Part shown: piece by piece, positions 1 to 12,443 of the stretch | Layout: each line of letters opens with the position of its first letter | Position numbering within the stretch: the stretch's first letter is position 1 | Source: Azorinus chamasolen | Taxonomy: Eukaryota > Mollusca > Bivalvia > Cardiida > Solecurtidae | Length of the DNA: 64,000 nucleotides | Assembly (NCBI GenBank): GCA_963576725.1 | Contig: OY755242.1 | Location: 23,890,656-23,954,655 of the forward strand | Direction: 5' to 3' | The notes under the pieces: generated by a model | The model's input: only the letters and a program-made list of their open reading frames with translations | The model's database searches: none | What the model was told of the DNA's origin: nothing | Made by a program: the position numbers and the translations under genes

Positions 1-235
1 TTTTTAAGGTTTAAATCTTTGATCAAGGGTACACCCAGATCGTAAAACTATTTTCACTATTACTGGGACTAAGTCAAAACTATGGTAACTGCATTTCATG
101 ATCTTTGCCCAAAAAATGTGGAGATCCAAGTGAGACCCCTGATAAATCAGTACATAAACTTGTTTACAATACAATACAAGTGTTTTATGTGAAAGGAACG
201 AAACTTTAATATTCTCTATTCTTTACAAATAGTAA
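1..235. other. No recognisable feature
   Basis: AT-rich sequence with no exon-like segment or known element, presumably intron of gene 1. Confidence 0.5.
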
Positions 236-430
236 ATTATTTCTTTAATGAATATTCATATGACAAATAAGGAATATTAATTAGATGAGTTTTATAATGG
301 CAGGTGAATAGAGAATATTTTGACCATTACATCAACTGTAAAGTAAGATCTACGAGCAGATACTGGTTAGACAAATGCCACAAGGACAGTGTAATACTGG
401 TTTACTCTATTTGAAAATATCTTAAAATGC
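236..430. mobile_element. Degraded T1 element
   Basis: Retains the AATGAATATTCAT block and a decayed right hairpin arm (TTTACTCTATTTG). Termini not recognisable. Confidence 0.35.
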
Positions 431-494
431 GGGATTACAGGTTTGAACATAAGACTGCATTAAAAAAGAATTGTTAACATTGATGTACTTTTAG

Positions 495-1898
495 AAATCG
501 CTAAATACCATATGGTACCTGGTGAGCGAGCTGCTGGGGTTCTGAATGACGGAGACCAATTATACACCCTACATGGAACACCGGTCAACATTACGAGAAA
601 TGCAAACGGTATCAATAATTATCAATAAACAATTCTGTCGTTACTTGCAATACATATTAACACTATTAATATAGTGTATGTCATTGTTACAATACAATCA
701 ATTATATCGTTATTCGTTTAGTACATATCAGTTATATTCACAATAAATACTATCATTTTTCATTTATAATAATTGCATATTACAAATTATTACAAATTAA
801 ATATAGGCTTTCCATAAAGGGGATTTGCTTTTATATCAACGAAAACTATAACTGGATATCTAGGCTAGTTAATGAATAATAAAAACAAATGGTGTGTCTT
901 TTATTGAATGTACAATACATATTCAGATATTTTTCGATTAGTTCATACATGGTGTCTATACAAAATGTTTGGATCCTGATGTCGCATTCACTTGTGGCGT
1001 ACAGTACAAGCGACCACTCAAACTCAGGTGGTACCTTTACCTGGCACTGGAAGGGTTAATGCAGGGCGAAGGTTATTTCGAAAGCTCCTCTACTTTCGGT
1101 CTGCATTATGCATCTACATATATATGTTTCAGGAGTTCAGAGATTAGTTCTTAAACCATTCCATCATAGAACCAATCTTTACCAGATCATTTACTAGAGA
1201 ATGTTCTCGCGCCAATGGAGCAAATGCTCTTTCCATCTCAATAATTTTTAAAAACGTCATTTTTGGAGGCGTCGAAATGCGTCAATGGGGGAATATATTA
1301 AATCAATATCGCATTAAACATGTATGGATGTTTTACCCATTCCCTGATATTGACGACTTTTGACGACTCTGTAACAGTCAGTTTGTGAAACCATTGTTAT
1401 AAATAGAGCATTTGCTCCTATATGAGCAAAAGCTCTATTTATCACAATGGTTTCAAACTACAAAATCTTCCTTTTCTCTAGTTAATGCTCCTTTTCGGTA
1501 GATTTATTCAGAGAAGTTGTAACTAAATATAGCCTATGAGGTAATGGGTTAAGTAGACACTTTAGAGGGGTTCTAATTTAACTTATTTCGAGTGGTTGTT
1601 TCTAACAGATTTTGTCTGGAGTAACGGCGTCTTTTAGCTTGAATTGCAAAGGTTTTAGTGTATCATATTTTTGCAGGAGTATTGTTGTCAACTATGTTTT
1701 AACTGTATATATTTGTATTGTATCATTTTTGTTTCAGGACTGATGGTGAACAATGCACATATAGTTGAAGCTAACATCGCTGCCTCTAATGGTGTAATCC
1801 ATGCCATAGATAATCTTCTGTTCCCAATGGACATGTATGCCGAGCTGGTGCAGCTTTATAACCAATATGACAAAACTACGCCGGCAACGGTTGGTTAA
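495..1898 (+). CDS. Fasciclin (FAS1) domain protein, gene 1, 3' end only
   Basis: Partial gene running in from the left edge. Exons 495-608 and 1738-1898, intron 609-1737; acceptors TTTTAG and TTTCAG, donor GGTATC. The junction codon (G|GA) keeps the frame. Visible protein: about 37 residues with the YH motif (IAKYHMVPGERAAG), then 52 residues with the FAS1 H2 box (NGVIHAID), ending ...TPATVG and TAA at 1896. FAS1 domains are extracellular adhesion/matrix modules; a role beyond that cannot be read here. The 114-bp exon equals exon 5 of the downstream paralogue in length and position, and all three genes end in Gly-stop, which supports the 3' end chosen. The stop overlaps a possible GTTAAG donor, so a further downstream exon is not fully excluded. 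Upstream exons lie outside the window. Confidence 0.82.
998..1120. mobile_element. Degraded TA-3 element in gene 1 intron
   Basis: GCGACCACTCA, TGCAGGGCGAAGG and AAAGCTCCTCTA identify the family; both ends are worn. Confidence 0.4.
1156..1300. mobile_element. Degraded T3 element in gene 1 intron
   Basis: Contains GGAGCAAATGCTCTTT and the GAGGCGTCGAAATGCGTCAA end region of T3 next to a second, better T3 copy. Confidence 0.4.
1333..1552 (-). mobile_element. T3 element, near complete
   Basis: Runs from TTACCCATTCCCT to GTAATGGGTTAA. Palindrome 1387-1454 with 34-bp arms around CTCCTATATGAG. Lies in the gene 1 intron. Confidence 0.75.
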
Positions 1899-1954
1899 GT
1901 GGTCCAGCTTTAATTCATCTACAACACTATATGTAGTAAAGCAGTATACATGTA

Positions 1955-1960
1955 ATTAAA
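1955..1960 (+). terminator. Possible poly(A) signal ATTAAA, gene 1
   Basis: ATTAAA 57 nt after the gene 1 stop. The variant hexamer and AT-rich surroundings make this weak. Confidence 0.3.
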
Positions 1961-2603
1961 TTCTTTGTTTCTGTCATGTGTATGAGGAATCCAATCCATT
2001 TGTATAAGGAACCTAAAGACAACACCTACATAAGCGAGTATACCCAAGGCATTTCAAAGTATATGATGTTTTCATATAAAGAACAGTGATAGTCTCATGT
2101 ATCGTATCGCTTGCTGACAAAAGCTAAACTACTGTTGATTATAAATTAAACTTCAGAGGGAAAGCAAAGCAAGAAATAATGAGATTTCCTTTTAAAAAAC
2201 TACGTTTCTTGTCAAACCGATATTATACTCTCAACGCTCCCAATCGTTCCAATTCGGTGATTGATTATCGCATTCTTTGGATAATTACGGACGAAATGCG
2301 AAGGAAAGATCTGAGGGGACAAATTTATGTTTTCCGTCTGTGTTTTTGTTTTATTTTGTGTTCCATATGCAGCTCTAAAATTTTAGAAAATAAAGGTGAC
2401 ATACCTGAGGACTTGGTGATATTTTTAGATGAAATAACCGTCATGTCTTTTATCATTTATGACCAAATATTGAACATGAGCGAGTGAACTAGGTTGTTGT
2501 TGTTTTACCCTTATATTCCTTTTGATGTTAGGATATAGACATCAAATATATCTAATTTCAAATGAATATGAATATTGGTCTTTATAGCAGATGGTTACTT
2601 ATT

Positions 2604-2833
2604 ATGAACGTGTTTCACGCATTTGCAAACATAGAAGACCAAGATCAGACGGCTCCTAGGAGCCGTCTGATCAGGGTCTGCACTGTTTGCTAATAAATTT
2701 TGATAGATCTGTTTCTTTACTTTCTAAAATGTCTGCAATGCTCCACCTTCCATATTTCTTTATTACTATTTTGTTTATGAATATACAGTAGGAATTGAAA
2801 TTTGGAATAAACACAGAACAGGGAAAGGGTTAG
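2604..2833 (+). mobile_element. T1 element
   Basis: Hairpin 2625-2690 around GGCTCCTAGGAGCC (the TATA loop is shortened to TA), right end GGGAAAGGGTTA. Downstream of gene 1. Confidence 0.7.
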
Positions 2834-3002
2834 GCAGCCATTAGTCTGAAGAGGTTTGCAGTCTTCTAAACATATGGTTTAGATGGGGTTTTACTATACA
2901 TGTATCGTTTGAAATTATGATTGTTGGTTCAATAAGACCGTAACAAATATCGAACATTGGCATTATGGTTTTGGGTGTTGCAATATTGAGGCTAATGTTT
3001 AT

Positions 3003-3155
3003 ATATTATAGTAAAACCTATCTAATCTGAACACTCTTCAGATAAGTAACATTGTTGGCAATGAGGACAGGTGACAGGTGAATACAGCTTGGACGTCATA
3101 CAGAAGGTTCCTCCGGGACTTTCACCCTGTATGGAGCAGCTGTCTACCTAAAATG
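3003..3155. mobile_element. Degraded TA-2 element
   Basis: Begins ATAGTAAAACC and keeps GACAGGTGAATACAGCTT and CAGCTGTCTACCT arms; the central stem is poorly paired. Confidence 0.45.
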
Positions 3156-3360
3156 TTTTACATTCTTCCTAACACAAGTAAGGTTTAGCGAGGTTTTAAT
3201 GAACATTTAAATGAGAACATCGTCAGAGAACAACCCAGAGATTGATACTTTTGAAAAAGATCCAAGCGATTGTCTGGGTAGCAATGCTGGTTGCTTTGAA
3301 ATTACCGTTGTCACACAAATATACTTTGTAAGAAACTATTGATTAACTAATTTGTTATAA

Positions 3361-3782
3361 CGGCATATGACAACAGGAATTACTATCCATGGCAGAAGTT
3401 AGACTCATCAGCAAACAGAGCAGACATAGGTCGGACAACTCCTACAGGCGCACCTTGATCTAGGTCTACTCGATGTAATATGTGAAACATTGCAATCTGC
3501 TCATATCAGTTGGGATGCCGAGTTACTGAACACTTCATCAGCATATAAAGAGTTTGAAAGTCAAACAGTGAAACATGTTTTGAGGTATCCAGCTCTATTG
3601 TTTCAGACGAGCGTACTTTCGTGTACAAAAGGCTTCCCTACTGGTTGGACAGTCACAACTGACACGGACTATGGATTTAACTATTTATCTCATATGCACG
3701 CTGTTCTTTTCACGCCTTTGCAGTATATCGACATTAGAAGGTCCTATGAGAAGTTGTCTCATCAGGGTCTGCGCTGTTTGCC
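3361..3782. mobile_element. Two T1 fragments
   Basis: A hairpin remnant at 3410-3478 (GCAAACAGAGCAGAC...) and a right-arm remnant at 3706-3782 (GTCTCATCAGGGTCTGCGCT). The sequence between them is unassigned. Confidence 0.45.
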
Positions 3783-3789
3783 TTTTGGC

Positions 3790-4589
3790 CATTTTCAAAA
3801 GTTCCTATAAATTAACGGATTAAGAAGAGTACTCAATCTGTGTGTCAAAGACAATGTGATTTATGAAAATAGTCTGTTGAGACATTGTCTGTTTTAGTAC
3901 CACAGCGTTGGACAATAAAATATTATGGTATAGAGGTACCACAATAATGGATTCTATAAATATATCATCTACGAATATATGTAATATACCAAAGAAATAA
4001 GCATCGAATTACTTCAACAATACGAATGATACATACACATCTGTTAAAGCTGTCTCCTGTCTAGAGAGACAAGAAAAGAGCATTGCATTCTATATAATGT
4101 CTACTGTTACACAAAAAGTGCACACTTGCAAATATAGTATTGCTCAACATATATACATCACCATGAGCTATTCAACACAAAGGGGTCAATTGGCTCAAAC
4201 CAGCATTCAGAGAATAAATACGGCATTATCCTTAGCTTGCTGTTATGATACATTTTTCATTTACATCCTATCAGCCATTCTATTCTTTCGTTACAGAAGA
4301 TACACACGCATGACAATCTTTAAGTAGTTTTATATTTATGAATAGTAACCTAACTAACATAAGCACCCGTACCAGATATACCATTCAACCGTTATGTGCT
4401 TCCAAAAAGGCAATCAGCTGACATATTTAGCCTGTTGATTTCCTCTTTTTCCTGTATTCTTCTGTCTCTTTGTGATTGACTTGTTTCTCCTTCATGTTCA
4501 TCTATGAACCTCATATCTCATTTAATTTCTATCTTCTTAATGAAGGTCCATATGAAATGCGTAATCGTAAATATTTTCAACAATAGTTC
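3790..4589. other. No recognisable feature
   Basis: AT-rich DNA between genes 1 and 2. Short open frames here show no conserved domain and no exon signals. Confidence 0.5.
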
Positions 4590-4735
4590 CTTTATTTCTC
4601 CACCAAACCCTATCATGTGACTACTCTTTAGAATCGCCTCGATGGGAAAACTCTAAAGTGGTCACAGTATAGAATTTAGTAGAGAAATGACGATTTGGGT
4701 ATTTGGGTACGCACATTTTTCTGCAGTTTTGGTCT
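4590..4735. mobile_element. PAL-I palindromic element
   Basis: One of three copies (others 36300, 42487): CACCAAACCCTATCATGTGA, then TTAGAATCG and its inverse, then a shared right flank TACGCACATTT. The inverted arm is partly decayed. It ends about 300 bp before the gene 2 ATG. Confidence 0.55.
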
Positions 4736-5043
4736 TATTACATTCATTCGGTGTCTGATCAGGATTTAAACTTTCAGACACTCGGTCGAAGTGGACCAAA
4801 AACTTAATCGAATCGGAAGTAGTCAAAATTGTACCAAATCAAAATTGGAGCATACATTATTTGTTTCCCAACGGAATAAGGGTTAAACCTAACAACTGTA
4901 CTTAAGTAACATTTCATCACGATCTAAGATTGGCCGAGATAAGATGATGGTCAACCTTTTGACCATTGTATTGTGTGGACATTCTGGACGATCCCGGCAC
5001 GTGGACATATCCAGACGATCGCCTAGACCTGCTACAACTAGAA
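4736..5043. promoter_or_regulatory. Region upstream of gene 2 start, no clear core promoter
   Basis: No TATA box could be recognised. The transcription start of gene 2 may lie here or before PAL-I. The open frame extends 78 nt upstream of the chosen ATG. Confidence 0.25.
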
Positions 5044-8000
5044 ATGGCCAAACTTTACAGCTTTCTTTTAAGCTTCGCTATCCTTGGGCTTGTTAATTGT
5101 TACATTGACAAGACCGTCTATCAATGGCTAGTGGACAATGGTTACTCAAGTTTTGTACAGCTCATTGGAGAAGCCAATCTAAAGACAACGCTTACCGGCA
5201 AAGGTTTTTGTTTTATACTAAACTCATATTTTGCATGTCCCTCGACTGTTTAGCTTGTTGTTCACTATCTTCAATTGTGTGTATCTAGTTATGGGTTCTC
5301 AATATTATATGACGCGCTTTAAGTCCTAATGACACTGTGAAATATTTTATCTGCTGATTGTTTTCTGAAATCTGAAATGTTAAAGCTTTAAAGTACCCGT
5401 TACTCGATCAGCTTAGATTCTGACGCCGAACGTTTTACTGTTTCAGCTAGTTCAGCACTGGTTGCAAATGTCTGATAGAGCTTAACGCAGTGATGACTAT
5501 TTTTACTTTTACAGTAACATATTAAAAATAATGTGCATATTTTCAAAGAACCCACAAACGTCTAATTTTTTAAATACATATTCCGTGATTACATTTGAAA
5601 GTGATAATTCCAGAGATATCTAGTGTTTATGTATATCTAGTGTTTATGATTATCTGGTGTTTATGTATGCATTTAACGGGCCTCAATGCAGAACAAAAAT
5701 AATCAAACATTGTTTCAAATGAGCTTTTGTCGTTACTTCAAGTTTCATTTAAATTACGCTGCCACCTTCTTTATCTTTTTACCTTGGCAATATTCATTTA
5801 ACCCTTTTCTTCATATAAAGGTATTTTCACGAATTTGCAAAAAGAGTATACCAGATCAGACGGTTCCTATAGGGGCGTCTAATCAGATTGTGCCCTGTTT
5901 GCTTATGGAATTTAAACAAATTGATTTGTAAATTTCTAAAATAACTACAGTGTTCAACCTTCCATATTCCATTATAACTATTTTGTCCATGAATATTCGG
6001 TAGGTATTGAAATTTCAAATAAACTTAGAACTGGGAAACGATTAAGCAGATTAATCGTACATCTATTTAGCATTATGATAAGTAAATGGGTTTTTTCTTT
6101 ACATTTACACAATAATTACTTGCTGCAGATGATTTGTCACAGAATAACGTCAAATAGTTACGTAACTATGTTCCTAATGAGTATCCATTTAACAATTAGT
6201 AACAATTAGTTCCACCAGGAACAATTATTATCTTGAGTTTTGATAATGTTACAGTAGAACCCCTCTAATGAATAAACATGGGTGTCTTTATAAGCAGGTG
6301 GTTGTTTAATGCAAGACAAAAGTAATGCAGAAAGCTCCTCTAGGAGCTTTCTGCATTACTTTTGTCTTGCATTAAGCTACCACCTGCATCTATCAGCCAT
6401 AATTAAACCTATGTTAGGTGGTCGCATTAGCGGGGTTTTACTGTATATAATCACGTGATTGATACAGTAGACTCATATCTCATATGTAATTCCATAGTAA
6501 ACAGAACAATAGTTTGAGTAGGCGGTTTCTATAGGAGCCTCTGTTCCGGGTCTACTCTGTTTGAATAGAGGATTTTTACGGAAACTGACATGGCTATAAC
6601 AAAGATGGTATTTACAATTTGGTTAGCTCAAATCATTTATCATATTCATGTTTACTTGAACCTGATTTATGACTGGAAACAATGTAAAAGGCGAATCACA
6701 TTTAAACTATTTATTAACTTGTGTCTGATATGGACCATTTATGTCAATGATTTTGAGGATATTTTGAAACATTCTCATCTCTATATTTACTGCACTAGTA
6801 TATATTATGTTAAAAGATGTTTGCAAGGGTCATTAGTGGCCCGTTTCCATCTCTGAAAGGTCAATGCAGGGCGAATGCTATGATACTCTTACGTGAACCT
6901 ACTGTAATGCTTTTCTGTCTGCATTAAGTAGTCATCTGCTTGTTAAGTATTTACCTAATATATGTATAATATATACAAAGGAATTAGTGCATAAACTAAA
7001 GTAAGATCCGTATGATTCTCTACGCAAACAGAGTAGAGACCTGATGAGACGGGTTCTATATGAGCTGTCTAATATGGGTCCATCTTTGGCATATACAGTA
7101 GAACCTTTCTTAAGGGAACAGTGCTCTGATTATGGGTCTGTAAGACAGGTGGTGGCTGAATACAGATCAAACGTAATGCAGAATGTCTTGTAGGAGCTTT
7201 CTACAGAAACACCTCTCTATAACGACCACTACATACATCAAGTATTTTGTGTTAAAAGCAGGCGGTTGCTTAAAGCAAGGTGAAATTAAAACAGAACACT
7301 CCTATAGGAGCGTTCTCTTTTACTTTCACCTTGCTTTAAGCAGCCACCTGCCCTAAATATCAACTAATTAAACAACTTAGAGGCCGTTATAGAGAGGTTG
7401 TACTGTAAATTACTTTTTCCCCTGTATTAAGCAACCACCTGCTTGTTAAGAGTCCTGTGTCCTTTTTATATAATGTCGCTTAAGACAGGCTCTACTGTAA
7501 TTCAAAAGGCGTTTGTGTCAGATAAATGGTTAATACGTCAGTAAGTACAAATTGCATGTAGTGGAGTGGGCTCATTTTATGTATCATCCGAAATCTATCA
7601 ATATTCCTCTACTATATATACCCTATAGTATATACAAACATACTATATGTATGTTTTTTCTTTTCAGGACCATTCACCGTTTTTGCGCCTAGTAATACTG
7701 TCCTAGGCCAGTTGACCCCAGACACAATGGCTATCCTTGCCCATAGCCCAGCTGAGAAAATCGCTCTTATAAAATACCATGTTCTAGATGAACTCGTCTT
7801 GGTGCCACAATTTAGTGGGATGCAGAGCTTTAGCACATTGGAAGGACAGGATATTGAAATCTGGCATATTGGACCGGTAAATGCAAATTTTACTTTCAGT
7901 TTTGGCGTTCAGCACGAAACGAGCCATTTTGTGATAAACTGCGAAAGCTGTTTGGATACAGATGAGACGCCGAGTATCATGGCGTCGTCATAAGTGGCGG

Positions 8001-11000
8001 CTTAACCCTTCGCTTGCTGAATTTTGAAACACATTTCTCCTTCTTAACCCATGTCCTGTTGTATAATTACATATATCTTCAGTATGTACAAGTATTGCGC
8101 TGTGCAATCACTGCTATGGAGTGCACTGGTTGCACAATCAACTTGTAAATAGTGCAGACCCTGATGAGACAGCTCCTGCAGGAGCTGTCTCATCTGGGTC
8201 TTCACTATTTACAGGTAGGTATATTGACGCGAATAGCAAGCGAAGGGTTAAATAATTTAAAGGAAATTAGAGAAATTGTTAAATAAGAAAAATGATAAAA
8301 TGTATCTGTAACATTTTCATCAAACGTTCTGGAAATGGCGAATTGTCTAACGGCGTATACGGTTTGAAAATGAATATATTCGATACAATGTCGATATATT
8401 AAACTCTTATTCAAACTAAAGAAGCATTTAACTCGTAAACTGATGCATGCTATGTGTCCTTAAAGGGGACATAGGCAGAAGGTGTAGATCCATATCATAG
8501 GACTCATAACATATGCATAACCAGTAGACTACCTCCGTCCCACACATGTGACATATGCAAACAGTGCATACCCAGAAAAAAAATACCTCCTGCAGGAGTC
8601 CTCAGGGTCCAAGGTTATAAAACGTCTGATTGGTAAGATGCTTGAGAATAATCTCAGACTCAAGCTAAAAGTTTTATAACCTCGGGTCCTGATCAGAGTT
8701 CAAACTGTTTGTTCTACTAATAAATGACATTCGTTTTCACAGTCATATAGTTGCTTAACATTAACACCTTACGAGCAAAATAGAAGTGTTCCAAAGTTCC
8801 ATTTTGACGAGTGTACCATATATGGAAGTAAAGAAAACTGAAAGGATAAGTTACCATCCTAATTTAATCAAATAATGCTAAATACAGAATGTTGTATCAC
8901 TGTTTCTTCTTACTGTATTGTGCAATCACGGACTGTTTGAACATTACTGTGTATGTAGCCATTGGCTCAATTCTGACCAATCAAAAGCTTGAGAACAAAC
9001 TCAGACTCAACTAAAAAGCTTTATAAGCATGGACCCTTGTTTCTTCTAGTCATTAATTCTGAACAACGCCTCTCGCGTGGACCCAACTCCTAACAACGAC
9101 ATTGTCTGTAGTAACGGCGTCATACAACCCATTGACAAGGTGCTCATGCCGCCCGTGTTTGGGGGAGACAACATTGCTGCGGTGTTGATAGAGAGGGATG
9201 ACCTGTTCCAAGACTTTATGATGTCTATCATGATATCCAATATGACAGCCCTCCTTGAATGTAAGCACTTTTAAACCTATTAGAGTACTGAACAAAATTT
9301 AGTTGATGCATAAAATAGTGCATTCCAATGTGTGAGACAGGTTTATGAGACAGGTTGGTGAGACAGGTTGATGAGACATATTCAATAAAACGGAGTCTGC
9401 AATTTTCGTTTTTAACATTGCTACTTTTGCTTTCAAATGACATCTTACTTACAGAATTTGTTTCAAGCTTTCAAGAAACTACTGACCAATCGTCTCAAAC
9501 ATCTTAGATCCGATGAAACGTCGAGTTACATGCACTCATCTTGGCCCAAACGTCGAGTTACATGCACTCATCTTGGCCCAAACGTCGAGTTACATGTACT
9601 CATCTTGACCCAAGCTATTTGCGAATGTCAGTCAGTATCCATGCTTATAAAACTTTTAGTTGAGTCTGAGCTCTTTGGCTCAAATCTGACCAATCAAAAG
9701 CTTGAGAACTCAAAATCTGACTAATCGAAAGCTTGAGAATGAACTCAGACTCAACTGAAAAGTTTTATAAGCATGGACCCAGATCGTAAAACCCTTTACT
9801 CCATAAATACAAACATAGAATACCCAGATCAAACGGTTCCTTTAGGAGCCGTTTGATGAGGTTCTGTTCAGTTTACTCAAGTATATAATATAGATATGAT
9901 TCTACATTTTCTGCCATGGTCAAAACTTCCTGTGTCCATGTGATGCTATAACAAATATTCTATTTGATATTCATGATGTAATTATTTATTACATGAATAT
10001 CAATTGGGTAAAGGGATAAGAAATATGCGAAAAAATATTCTAAACATTTTAAAGCACATTATCTGAGTATAGTCAATTAGCTACTGACCAACGTATCTAA
10101 CTCATTAACATAATATGTATATTCACAATGCCACTATACCACTGCTGCTTAATACTGTAAAACCTATTATAAGCGACCACTGACTGAATATACATGAAAG
10201 TCCTGAACTTCAGGTGACTGCATAATGCAGACCAATCGTTTTGTATTTAGCTACTATCTGGCTAAAATGCAAGAATTATATTTTTTGGACAATATTTGAA
10301 GCAGTTGTTATAGAAACTTTGTACTCTATGTAGATCATATATGTCGACCATAAACTTTACAATAGACCCTACGTTCCATACCACTGACAAATGTAGGAAG
10401 ACTAAATGTAAGAAGACTAAATTAATAGTTCAGTACTTATTATGAAATGTAACAAATACTCCTGAAGCTTTCAGTGTTATGTTGGTGTTATAATGCATAT
10501 GTATGTACAGTATACGTCTCAATAATGACCACAAAATAAGGACACGTTATACATCTTTAACCCATTACCTCATAGGCTATTTTTAGATACAATATATCTA
10601 AATAAACTTACCGAAAAGGAGCATTAACTATAATAGAAAAGGAAAAAAAATAGAATTTTGTAGTTTGAAACCATTGTGATAAATAGAGCATTTGCACCTA
10701 TAGGAGCAAATGCTCTATTTATCGCAATGGTTTCACAAAGTGACTTTTACGGAGTCGTCAAAAGTCGTCAAAATAAGGGAATTGGTTGTTAGCTTGGTAA
10801 GTAACAAAAATTAAACCGAAAGATCAGTGGACGAGAAACCGATGCAGAAATGTTTCAATAGAGTTCTCTTTATCACTTTTGTTCTGCATTAAGTAATGAG
10901 CTGTTTTGACAGGTACCCATCTGTGTTAGTTTAAAGGCCGCGTTAGAGTTGTTCTGTTGTTTCTATCCAGCTGGCGAATACACACTCTTTGCTCCAATTG

Positions 11001-12396
11001 ACGCCGCCTATGCAGAATTCAAGAAGGATCTATTTTCTCAAGGCGTGCCTGCCTCAACTCGATACGCTGCATATAGAGGTAGGTCAAACAAAGTCCTATA
11101 TCTACTAGCATGTCGTCAGCAAAATTAGTACAAATATTGATGTACACTAGTTTATGCCTCTACACACCAGCGATATAGTTCGCTAACATTGATAAATCGG
11201 CGTAAATTCCGATACAAACCAAACCAAACCAAACTATAAGTTCCGTATCCGTTATATATTTCACTCATCAGATTCGTTCAATCTTTTGAGAAACTATTGA
11301 TCAAGTGTCAAACAGCTTGGACCCTGATGAGACGCCGAGTTAATCGGTGTCTCATCCGGATCCAGACTGTTTGAAAATGCCAATCAGTCGCGTTTAACAG
11401 GATTCTGTATAGCATAACAGCCGTTCCATGCATTGTCATGTTGTTTGTTTTATAATAAGACTTATATTTTCAGAGATACTGAAATATCACATGGTGCCAG
11501 GCCGGAGAACAGCGTCCATGCTCGTGAATGGCCAGACTCTCTTCACCCTCCATGGTCTTCCACTCAACGTCACAGTAATGACGTCAGGTATACATTCACA
11601 TCCATTTTCTCACTTTGTTCATCAAATGTGTTAAAAATCATGAAAAAGGGATATGATCCTATAGTATAACAGCATACTGCATGTTAGGTTGTCAACCCTT
11701 TTACAATTGGCAATCACGATGGCCTCTTTGCATGTACGCCGACAAGAATGGTTTAGTACTCTATGAAAGCGACCACTGAAATCCGGAAACGGAAGGAGGA
11801 CGTCGGATATCGGTACTATTTCGTTTTTGTCGTACCCTTTATTACTTTTCTATAGTTACTCTGTTTGCAGCTCAATCATTGAGTACAATAGCGATAGGTG
11901 TGTACAGTTAGTCTCACTTAAATGTTTTCGTTTTACATGCACTTTGCCACTGTATTTGCCATCGCGGTTTTTTTTTTTTAGTTTAGTCGGAGGGGGGGGT
12001 ACGTTTATTTACACCGATTGTCTGTTAGGGTGGTGATGCAATAAGTGTGAGGTTGGGCGCCAAAAAACCAGGTTTAACTCCCCACCCCCACCCCCGACAG
12101 TGACTTTTGTCACTGAACGTTCCAAAGCGGTACTTCCATCTTCCCCCTATTGTATGTTTGTTTTTTCTTTGTGCGTCTCTTTATGTTTTTGATAGTTATG
12201 TACATTTGCTGTGTTTTCTTGTGTTGCTGTTCGGTCGGCTGTTTGTTCTGTATGTGGTGTGTCCTGCATGACTCATAGTTGTACTTTTACACTAGTATGA
12301 ATAGTTCGTCGACCAACATCCCGTTTTAGTACTATTATTATTATTGATATCATCATCCAGAGTACCATTACTTATTATTATTATTAACAGTGGTTA

Positions 12397-12443
<47 letters not shown>

